DNA from: Vanrija pseudolonga
Taxonomy: Eukaryota > Basidiomycota > Tremellomycetes > Trichosporonales > Trichosporonaceae
Direction of reading: 5' to 3'
Length of the DNA stretch: 64,000 bases
NCBI RefSeq assembly: GCF_020906515.1
Contig: NC_085852.1
Coordinates: 1,860,001-1,924,000, forward strand
Shown: piece after piece, positions 33,921-42,745 of the stretch
Layout: every line of letters begins with the position of its first letter
Position numbering within the stretch: the stretch's first letter is position 1
Translations under genes and position numbers: made by a program
The notes under the pieces: model-generated
The model's database searches: none
Told to the model about the DNA's origin: nothing
The model's input: only the letters and a program-made list of their open reading frames with translations

Positions 33921-36356
33921 ATGACCCAGGTCGAGTCTCTGCGGGTCCCGCCCCAGCTGGGACCCGTCAAGACTGGCACTCTCAGCGCCGACTTTGACCC
34001 AAAGGCCATTGCCATCCTCAACACGTACTCGCCATTCCCCACGTTTCCAGGGTCGACACACTCGAGGGATCCGTTTGGCCTCAACGCGTTCCTCCTCGAC
34101 CCCCACGATGATATCTGGAACTACATGCAGCCCACACCACTACCCCACGACGAGCTCAACGAAGCAGACAGGCCAAAGGACGTTGTCCCCACAGCAGAGC
34201 CATTGCCGTTGGATACTGCGCCCCCGCGACCTGCGCGTTCCTCGGCGCGTGCCATTCGTCGTCGCTCCTCCCCTTTGGCCTCCAACCCCCCTGTGAGCCC
34301 AAACGAGGACGTAGAGCCAGAGCCATCAGAGGCTGTGCCAACTGTGGCACGCAAGGCAGCAGCAGCAGCGCCCGTCCCACCAGCAAAGAGCACCCTTCGC
34401 ACCATGATCGGTCGCAAGTCGATGACCGCGTCCTTGGCCTCGTCAACCGACTCGCTCGCTTTGCCCGACGAGGACACGCCAATCTCGACCCGCACCCACT
34501 CAATGTGCAGCGCAACCTCGTCAGACAGCTCGTGCGATGGCGTCCAAACACCTCGTGACGGTTCACCCCTGGACATCAACGCCGCCAGTGCCCGCCTCGA
34601 CGCCCTGAATCAGCTCACGGACAAGTCTGCGGCGCCGAAAAGTGGCTGGCGTGACTGGCTGGGCAGCAAGCGCGTTTCCTTCCTCGGACTTCGTGGCGAC
34701 CCTGGTACTACTCTTCTCGAGTCGCCCCGTGCCAGCGTTCTCGATCTCACTCCTGAGATCCCCGAACCGCAGACGGTAATCGCTGCCGACAGCGAGGCCG
34801 GTCGATCGGTCGTGGCGCTTCGACGCCTTTCCCTCACCAAGCTCTCGTCCCTCCGCATGCCTTCCCCCCACCCACTCGCGCTTCTCCTCACCCGCCAGCA
34901 TGCCAACCTGCCCGATGAGGTTGCCTTCTCGATTCCCGCTACCAAGCGTGTATTCCCAATGAGCGTAAATGTCGTCCAGGCCTTCAACTCTGAGCTCTCA
35001 CCTGCCCAAGGTGGTCTTCGTCTGGCGCTTGGCGTCCGTGGTGTGATCGCCAAGATTGACAGTGGTGAGGCCCCCAAGGAGCTTCTGCGCCCTCGCAAGG
35101 CCCAGCGTCACAGCACAATCCTCCGGCCGAGGGGTGTGCGTGACTTTTGTTCGCGGCGGCCGTTTGAGGAGCGAACCGTCGTGTTTGATTCCGATGGTGG
35201 CTGCTCGCACGTCACCATGGCCCGTCCAGGCTATGCTATTTGGGACCTCGACTACTCAGAGTACATCTTGGCCCTTTCCGAGGCCGAGGACTGTCCGATC
35301 ACTTGGCCAATTCCTCGCAGCTCAACCGGCAACAGCTCATTGTCCAAGCCCATTCTCAAGGTCGCCAACCCCGACCCCCCAGCCCCCGCCCGCACCACCA
35401 TCACTAGACCCGCCGCTCCCACTCGCCCCAAATCCGCTCCCCAGGTCACCCTCACGCAGTCGCCCCCGAGATCACCCCCCAAGTCGTCGTTCCGCACCGC
35501 CCGCCCCAAGGTGTCGACCTGGGACGACAGCTCTGACGAGGAGCTCGACACTGAAGACGAGACTGCCGTGGCGTCCAAGAAGATTGTCGCCATGGCTGCT
35601 CCGGCACCCACCAGACCACCAGTTCAGCGTACGCAAACTGCTCCGGCGCGTGCCGTGCGAGACTCTCGCCTCCTCAACCACAGCACTGCCCTCGAGGAAA
35701 TCACACGTGCTCGCGAGCGGCGCGAGCTCAGCCGTACTGGAGAGGTTGAGCGCCGCGCAGAGGGCGCAGAGAAACGCCGCCAGAGCCAGCTCGTCGTCGG
35801 CGGCCCTCAACAACGCCCTGTTACAAAGCGGAGCTCGACCACAACGCTCAGTGCCACGGCTCAAAGGCAGGCGGCGCAGCAAGCCGCTCAGCAGGAGGAG
35901 CGACGCCAGGCGCGAGCCTCGTCCATCTCCCTGACCACAAAGCCCCACGTCGAGCGGCCCAAGCTCAGCCACCGTGCCTCGAGCGCCACCTTGGCTGCCA
36001 CCGCCAAGGGTGACCGTCGCAAGCCGACGGTCGAGGCCACCTCGCTCCCTGCCTCACCCCACTCGAAGCCGCAACCCGACCGCCGTCGTGTCGTGTCGCA
36101 ATACGACCCCACGGCGCAGGCTCTTCACCACCGCGCGAGCGTCATGGGCCTGGGCATGTATGGCATGGCACCGCCGGTCCCCGTGGTGCCGGCTGTCTAC
36201 AGTCACCCAGGCATGTACCCTGCGCCTACGGTGGCCGCCCCTGGAGTCGTCTACCACGCCCAATTCCCTGCTACAGTGTCGCGCATGACGGCCATGTACG
36301 CCCAGCCGCCGCCCCCTCAGGTGTCTCACCGCCGTCGTGAGCGCCCCGTGAGCTAG
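33921..36356 (+). CDS. Disordered Ser/Pro/Arg-rich protein, unknown function
   Basis: An uninterrupted 811-codon frame, unusual here because nearly every other gene is split. The start MTQVESLRVPPQLGPV is the first ATG after an ATG-free inferred leader. Residues 1-80 look conserved-like (FDPKAIAILNTYSPFP, DPHDDIWNYMQPTPLPHDE). A middle block (about 330-470) has more ordered composition (FPMSVNVVQAFNSEL, RLALGVRGVIAKIDSG, GCSHVTMARPGYAIWDLDYS). The rest is Ser/Pro/Arg-rich with an acidic patch (DDSSDEELDTEDE), a charged helical stretch (about 580-610) and a Met/Pro/Tyr-rich end. RKSMT, KRVSF and RRLSL resemble basophilic kinase sites. I recognise no family. A long spliced leader suggests regulated expression, as is common for fungal regulators; that is inference. 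Confidence 0.75.
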   Translation: MTQVESLRVPPQLGPVKTGTLSADFDPKAIAILNTYSPFPTFPGSTHSRDPFGLNAFLLDPHDDIWNYMQPTPLPHDELNEADRPKDVVPTAEPLPLDTAPPRPARSSARAIRRRSSPLASNPPVSPNEDVEPEPSEAVPTVARKAAAAAPVPPAKSTLRTMIGRKSMTASLASSTDSLALPDEDTPISTRTHSMCSATSSDSSCDGVQTPRDGSPLDINAASARLDALNQLTDKSAAPKSGWRDWLGSKRVSFLGLRGDPGTTLLESPRASVLDLTPEIPEPQTVIAADSEAGRSVVALRRLSLTKLSSLRMPSPHPLALLLTRQHANLPDEVAFSIPATKRVFPMSVNVVQAFNSELSPAQGGLRLALGVRGVIAKIDSGEAPKELLRPRKAQRHSTILRPRGVRDFCSRRPFEERTVVFDSDGGCSHVTMARPGYAIWDLDYSEYILALSEAEDCPITWPIPRSSTGNSSLSKPILKVANPDPPAPARTTITRPAAPTRPKSAPQVTLTQSPPRSPPKSSFRTARPKVSTWDDSSDEELDTEDETAVASKKIVAMAAPAPTRPPVQRTQTAPARAVRDSRLLNHSTALEEITRARERRELSRTGEVERRAEGAEKRRQSQLVVGGPQQRPVTKRSSTTTLSATAQRQAAQQAAQQEERRQARASSISLTTKPHVERPKLSHRASSATLAATAKGDRRKPTVEATSLPASPHSKPQPDRRRVVSQYDPTAQALHHRASVMGLGMYGMAPPVPVVPAVYSHPGMYPAPTVAAPGVVYHAQFPATVSRMTAMYAQPPPPQVSHRRRERPVS

Positions 36357-37201
36357 CCTACTCGCGCAAGACACGAAAAAACGAAACGACCCATCCTATC
36401 CCTGTTGTTAAACCCCTCCCCCTCGCCAATTGTAGATGTCATTTTGCGCTCTGCCGCACACGGTGTACAGCACCAACCACCGCCACCATCCCCCATCCCA
36501 TCAGTCTCCCTCACTCTGGACATTCTTTCCGTTTTTAATACTGCACCACTATCATACCATCCGTAGAGCGCGGCAGTACAAGGGCCGGGGCCAGGGTGCC
36601 ATGTATGCATTGATCCAACACGAACACGAACAAGAGGGAGGCGCTAGTGGTTGTGACGCAGTGACACGGTTGCCACGGTGAGTCGGTTGGCCCCGACGAA
36701 CGTGGAACCCGACGACGGGGCGGCACGGTGATGCCGCGATCCGCCGGTGGTGATGCAGTAGTCGTCGTCGTCGTGAGTTATTCTTTGCGTCACGCGTTAC
36801 GCTGCCTGCCTGCCTGTCTGGCCTGGCTGCCTGTCTGCCTGCGTGTGACTTGTAATGTGGTGCGCAGAGTGGGAGACTCCCACACCTCTGCCCCCGCGTA
36901 CGTCGTCGCCCCAACAGCCCGCCCCGCCCCGTCTTGCGCCGCGTAGCTCGTGCCTGGAACTGTGAACTCGTCGCTCCCACATCCGAGTTATCCGCAACAA
37001 GCAAGATAAGAGCAGGCGCGTGGGACCGCGAAATTTCCCTATCCGGCCCCCTCCCCCCGCGGCACCGATGGGCAGATGTAATCGATCGCGGCTGGCTCCC
37101 AGCTCCCATCCCCATATCACCCAGCGGCCCCACGACGAGCACGCCCACCCGTAGTCGTTCCTTCCCCTCGACCTGACTCCAACCCAAACGACACGACACG
37201 A
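36357..37201. other. Intergenic region before ureF
   Basis: It holds the 3' flank of the 811-codon gene and the ureF promoter. A short TGCC/TGTC-rich simple repeat lies near 36800-36842. No gene is seen. Confidence 0.45.
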
Positions 37202-38462
37202 ATGGCAGCGGTAGCGACAGCACAAGTCAACGGTAACGGCGAGGGTAAGTCGGCGGCCGCAGTGTGCGTGCCAAGCGCCGAGATCTAACTCATTCACTCA
37301 CCCTCACAGCGCACATTACGACACCAGCACAAGTGGGCAGCGGCGTCCCAGCGGTGTCTTGGCTGGGCTCGGCGGTGTCGTCGGGATCGCAATCTTCGCC
37401 AATGAACGGGTCTGCTGCAAACGGCGTGCCCAACGGCGCGACGAACGGCGGTAGCACGTCGAATGGCGCGAGCGCCAGCGCCGCCGCCCTGCTCGACCCG
37501 ACGGCCCAGCACCTCCTCTACGTGCTGCTCGACTCGAACCTCCCGACGGGCGGGTTCGTCGCGTCGTCCGGGCTCGAGTCGTACGCGAAGCACGGGTTCC
37601 TGCGCCCGCGCGCGGCGGAGCCGTACGCGCCGGGGCAGACGAGCGCGGTGGGCACGGCCGAGCTCGCGGCCCCCAGCAGCGCGGCAGCGATGGGGCCGTC
37701 CAAGGCCGGCCCGGCGCTCGTGGGGTTCGCCGACGCCGAGGTGGAGAACTATGCCGCCAGCACGGGGTTCTACGTCGCGCGCGGGTGGGCCATCGTGCGT
37801 GAGCATGCCGGGGATGCGGACGCCGGCGCTGGCGTCGACGCGCTCGTCGCCCTCGACAAGGCCCACGAGGCCACCCTGCTCAGCCACGTCGCCCGCCGCG
37901 CGTCCAAGGCGCAGGGCATCGCGACCCTCAGCCTCTACTTCCGCGGCCTGTCCGCGCCGCCGGGGTTCGAGAGCGCTGCCGACGCCGCTGTGCGTGACCT
38001 GGTCGACGGGTACCGCAATCGGATTCGCCGCGGGCTCGCGCCGGGTCACTTGGCTACGTGCTGGGGTGTCGTGACTGCCGCGCTGGGCATGGACCTTGGT
38101 GAGTGTGCGAGCGAGCAAGCGAGCAGCTCTGCCACACACCGTACCACACCACCACACCACTGACCCCGCCAGAAACATCCCTCCACCTATACACCTTCAC
38201 GCACACCCGCGCCCTCCTCTCCTCGGCGGTCCGGCTGAACATCATCGGGCCGTACCTCTCCACGCAGCTCCTCTCGCACCCCATGCGCGACCTTCTCTCG
38301 AAGACTACGGGCGCGTCGCCCGCCGGGCCGGGCGAGTCGGCCGGCGACGCCGACTGGAGCTGGGCCGACGAGGCGGAGCATGGGCCTGCGACGACTTGGC
38401 CGCTGGGCGAGATTCTGGCCGCTAGGCATGATTTGCAGCACTCGAGGATATTCAACAGCTAG
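37202..38462 (+). CDS. ureF: Urease accessory protein UreF
   Basis: Exons: 37202-37244, 37310-38098, 38173-38462; 373 residues. The UreF signature is LLYVLLDSNLPTGGFVASSG followed by LESYAKHGFL. The helical body continues (YAASTGFYVARGWAIVREH), then GHLATCWGVVTAALG and the C-terminal SLHLYTFTHTRALLSSAVRL and NIIGPYLSTQLL. UreF works with UreD/H and UreG to load nickel into apo-urease in the cytosol. The N-terminal roughly 85 residues are Ala/Ser/Asn/Gly-rich and absent from bacterial UreF, and a disordered insert lies near GASPAGPGESAGDADWS. In cryptococcal yeasts the homologous accessory genes are needed for urease activity. The 43-nt first exon was chosen because its GTAAGT donor and a CACAG acceptor keep the frame. 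Confidence 0.92.
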
Positions 38463-39135
38463 CCGACGCCGAGCGGAGCGAGGCGTAGGCATGCTGGCGA
38501 GCAGCGAAGCGCGGGGGGATGGCTGTTCGAAGGGGAGTGGGGAGGAGAGAGGACACAGGTGGCGGCCTATACAAACCCATATAAACACAATAGCAAGCTG
38601 GCGTCGACACCACGCCGACACCAGCAGTAGACCACACATGGCATGTACACAGAGCCGGTTTGACGCTCGACGAGGCCCCTTGTTCACTTGACGCGCCCAT
38701 GGGGCCGCTCAGCGGCTCGCTGCGCTCGTTGCACTTGGCACAAGATGAATTGCGATGCATTTCTACGTCTATTTTCTCTTGATTGTGTGTTGTATTATGT
38801 AGTTTCTAGTTTCTTCCTATGCGATGCCATGCAGTTGATGCTACAATGCGTGCAGTTGATGTACAGCGTGTCAGTGTATGACAACAGTTGGTGGTGGTGT
38901 AACAGTGTTGACTGAGATGTCAGCTTCGCGTCGTCGTTATCGTCCATCGAAGCCAGCCCCAGCCACACCCTCAGTCTCGCCTTTACGTCCCCTCCCGCAC
39001 CCCACCGGCAGCGGTTGCCCGCGCGCCGGTGTACCTCGCGGCGGGGTGCGTGCGGATTACCAGATTTTATCATCATCGGGTGTGGCTGGTGGGTAGACGC
39101 ACAAGTTGTGGGTGTAGTGTTGCGTCTATTTGCGC
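38463..39135. other. Convergent 3' region: ureF / CAF16
   Basis: The region lies between two stop codons. It is AT-richer than its neighbours, especially at 38740-38930, and shows no coding frame. Confidence 0.5.
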
Positions 39136-40101
39136 TTAATGACGGCTGTAGTCGTACTTCTCGAAGAACGTCTTTGCGTTCTTGGTCTGGGAGTTGGTTA
39201 AGATCGCACCCGGGTTGTTCACCCACCTCGGCCTTGGGCCCGCGGACACGGCCACGCGCAGCCTCCTTGACGCGGCGCAGGTCACGGTCCTCGCGCAGCC
39301 AGGCGAGCGCAGTGTTGAAGAGGTCGGGGTGGTCCGGGCCCCAGGTGAGCAGCGGCTTGGGCGTCGTGCCGAGCTGGATGTGGCACACCTTGGTGGGGAA
39401 GTTGGAGAGGCCGTCAAAGATGTGCGTGGCGTCTGCGGGGTGTCAGCTGGTCTCCCCACTGACGACGACAGCTGACGTACACAGGATCGTCGCGCCACGG
39501 GTCTCCGACTCGTGGACCAAAAAGTCGATGAGGTCGGCGCGCACGAGCACGTCAAGATCCACCGTCACCTCGTCAAGCAGGAGCACGTCCCACTCGGTCA
39601 TGAGGCCCATGCAGAGCTGGACGCGGCGGCGCTCGCCGTCCGAGATCTGGTGCATGTGCCAGTCGAGGTCGACGTCGAGGATCTCGAGGAGGCGGTCACG
39701 GCGCTCGCGGTGGCGGTAGCCTCCGACCGAGTCGAGAAAGTGCGACACGACAATATCAGACCGCACAACCGGGTTCGAGCTCCACTCGGTGCCGAGGTAG
39801 ACGACGCCGCCGGGCGGGTTCATGAACACGTCCTGGCCGAGGATCTTGCAGTTGCGCGTCTTGGTCAGGCGCTTGCCCGCGAGGATGCGGAGGAGCGTCG
39901 ACTTGCCCGCTGTGGTCGTCGTCAGTATCAGCATCGCGTCGGCCTCGGCCTCGCGCGCAGCTCACCTCCATTGGCACCGAGCAGCAGGCAGCGGTCGCCC
40001 TTGACGAGGTTGAGGTTGATGTCCTCGAGCACGGGCTCGTCGCCGTCCTTCCAGGCAAACGTCAGGTCCTGGCAGTCAATGGCGGGGATGTCGGCAGTCA
40101 T
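39136..40101 (-). CDS. CAF16: CAF16-type ABC ATPase
   Basis: Exons: 40101-39966, 39909-39481, 39432-39227, 39186-39136; 273 residues. A single ABC domain with no membrane segments. Walker A GANGAGKSTLLRILAGKRL is split by the first intron. The signature is QISDGERRRVQLCMGL (ISDGE in place of LSGGQ), and Walker B is WDVLLLDEVTVDLDV. ATILYATHIFDGLSNFP carries the switch His. The length and the GTEWSSNP and ATHIFDGL blocks match Caf16, a soluble ABC protein reported to associate with the CCR4-NOT complex in yeast. The C-terminal helix (ALAWLREDRDLRRVKEAAR) and the short last exon (TKNAKTFFEKYDYSRH) are supported by frame-preserving introns of 40-56 nt. Confidence 0.9.
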
Positions 40102-40618
40102 TGTGTGAGTAGGTGGGTGAGCTTGGGTTGAGGGGTACAGTGTGTTTTCTTGAGACGCCGAGATCACGACATTTCAAGGTGGACGGAGTGCAAGTCGGAT
40201 CATATGTCGGTACGCGACGCCGAGCGAGCCGAGCAGGACGGCCCTCGCCGCGCCACATGCCGGCTCGACGGCGTTAGTGGTTTTGCCACGTGGTCAGAAG
40301 AATTTTGATTCCGTCGGGTCGTGATGTTTTGCCACCAGTCGTCGTGCCAGTGCCGCAGCGCACGCAGCTTGGTCGTCGCGCGCCGCGCCACCACTCCACA
40401 CTGCGCTGGCTGGCTGCACCCAGTCAGCCGCTGCACTCGCCGCTGCCGCCGCGCTCCTACCCCTCCTCCCCCTCACTCACTCCCCCTCACTCACTCCCCC
40501 TCACTCACTCCCCCTCACTCCCCAATCAACTCAACCACGAAATTACAACCACCTGTACATCCCTCCTTATCCTCTTCATCCCTCTCCCCCCTCTATTCTA
40601 AAACCCACCCCCGACAAC
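40102..40618. promoter_or_regulatory. Divergent promoter: CAF16 / NAP1
   Basis: 517 bp separate the two start codons. The NAP1-proximal half is strongly pyrimidine-rich and contains a 14-bp repeat. No coding frame is present. Confidence 0.55.
40471..40523 (+). repeat. 14-bp minisatellite CCTCACTCACTCCC, 3.8 copies
   Basis: Three perfect units and a partial fourth lie about 95-150 bp upstream of the NAP1 ATG, inside a pyrimidine tract. Confidence 0.85.
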
Positions 40619-42211
40619 ATGTCGCAGTCCCAGGACATCAAGCCCCGCCAGGAGGAGTCGTCGATCGTCGCGCCGACTCCCCAGAACACGCCCCTCGCCA
40701 CGCAGGTGCTCGCCAACCGCCCCGCCGGCCTCGGCAAGCCCCAGGTCGAGGACGTTGCCGAGGACGAGGAGGACGATGAGGGCGAGGACGTGACTGGCGT
40801 CAACCCTGCCAGCTTGCTTGCCAGCGTGAGTGTAACCGTCGTCGTCGTGTAAATTTGGCGTTGCGGCCAGCCACCCGCACACAGGCGCGCCGCGCGCGCG
40901 CATGGCGCGCCGGCGCCCAGGACACGCGCGTCCCTAGCGCAGCGCAACGCTTGCAAAACTTGGCCAACTCGTGCCACCGGTTCTTCTCGCGCTGGCGCGT
41001 GACAAGCCGTCGCAGCGGGCGCGTGCGATGCGTGGATGACATGGTTAAAGGATCATTTCGCTGACCTGACCGCGTGCAGAACCCCGCCCTCCTCGCCCTT
41101 GCCCAGCACAAGCTCGGCGCTCTCATCGGCCGCGACTCGGGCTACCTTGCCTCGCTTCCCCCCAATGTTCGCAGGCGTATCGACGGCCTCAAGGGCCTCC
41201 AGGTCGAGCACGCCAAGATTGAGAGCGAGTTCCAGCTTGCCATCCTCGAGGTTGAGAAGAAGTTCCTCGCCAAGTACAACCCCCTGTACGAGCGCCGTCA
41301 GGAGATCATTGCCGGCAAGGTCGAGCCCACCGACGAGGAGGTGACTGAGGGCCAGAATGCCGACTCGGACGACGAGGACGACGAGGAGGAGGAGGGCGCC
41401 CACGTTACCGAGATCACCGAGGACGGCAAGGACGCCAAGGTCACTGGTATCCCCGAGTTCTGGCTCACCGCCCTCAAGAACCACATTCCCGTTGCCGAGA
41501 CCATCACCGACACGGACGAGGAGGCCCTCCAGCACCTCACCGACATCCGACTCTCGTACCTTGACGCCCAGCCCGGCTTCAAGCTCCACTTCACCTTCTC
41601 GCCCAACGCCTTCTTCGAGGACGCCGAGCTCACCAAGACCTACTACTACCAGGAGCAGGTCGGCTACGGTGGCGACTTTGTCTACGACAAGGCCGAGGGC
41701 TACGAGATCAAGTGGAAGGAGGACAAGGACCTCACGAAGAAGATTGAGATTAAGAAGCAGCGCAACAAGAGTGAGTCTGGGGTGTGTTGGACGATCACTG
41801 ATGTGTAGCCTCGGGCCGCACCCGTGTCGTCCGCAAGGTCGTCCCCACCGACTCGTTCTTCAACTTCTTCAAGCCTCCCCAGCCCCCAACGCGCGAGGAG
41901 CTCCAGGAGGGTGACGTCGACGAGGAGGAGCTCGAGGAGCTCGACGCCCGCCTCGAGGTCGACTACCAGCTCGGCGAGGACTTCAAGGAGAAGATCATCC
42001 CCCGTGCCGTCGACTACTTCACCGGCAAGGCTCTGCGCTATGAGGAGGACTACGAGGATGAGTTTGAGGACGACGACGAGGACTTTGAGGATGACGAGGA
42101 CGACGAGGTGCGTAATCCCGACACTCACATTTCAAGTCACTGACCAACCCTCTTTCCGTCCAGTAGGAGGGTGCCCCCGCCGGTGACAACCAGGAGTGCA
42201 AGCAGCAGTAA
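40619..42211 (+). CDS. NAP1: Nucleosome assembly protein NAP1
   Basis: Exons: 40619-40825, 41080-41770, 41809-42107, 42167-42211; 413 residues. The NAP domain runs from [20 protein letters not shown] (dimerisation helix) through [20 protein letters not shown], then [18 protein letters not shown] and [18 protein letters not shown]. An acidic tail follows. NAP1 chaperones H2A-H2B, shuttles between cytoplasm and nucleus, and in yeasts also binds mitotic cyclins. The protein ends ECKQQ, a CaaX-type farnesylation motif also found at the end of human NAP1L1. Reaching it needs the TAG acceptor ending at 42166; the CAG acceptor three bases earlier would give an immediate stop codon. The first intron, at 254 nt, is several times longer than is usual here. 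Confidence 0.96.
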
Positions 42212-42745
42212 ATGCGCGACCCGGACCCCCCGTTTCCTGCATGTATACCTCCCCCGGTGATCCCCGTAGATAGTGTCTCGACCTCATGGCAGCGTCAGCT
42301 GTCAGCTGCAATCCAACCCCCACCCCCACACACTTCCCATCAACGTTTCCTTCTCTCGCACGTGCTACACCCCTTAGTGATACCCGCGTGATGCGGACGC
42401 TGAGGTTTACTTAAATGCAAATCGATCACGACTGGCGGGGGGCGGGTGCGCGAGGGTGGCTACTGCTTCTACTAATGATGCAATCGCGACTGTACCTGTG
42501 CAGGGTCGTGCGTGAGCTTGTTGCAAGGCACCATCGAGTGAGGTGGCATTGCGTCAAGGTGGGTGGGTCATCGACAACGACAACACAAACTGTGGCGTCT
42601 TGTCGTCAGTGGCGGCCGGTACAGTACCAGACGCCGGCGGTAGAAGGCTGGCTGATCATGAGCTCGAGGCGCTCAATTGTGCCTGCAAGCCGTGGCGACA
42701 GAGTACATACAACGCGGACAAGTAGGTACAGAATGAATCCTAATC
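42212..42745. other. Convergent 3' region: NAP1 / Zn2Cys6 factor
   Basis: 534 bp between two stop codons with no coding frame or notable repeat. Confidence 0.45.
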
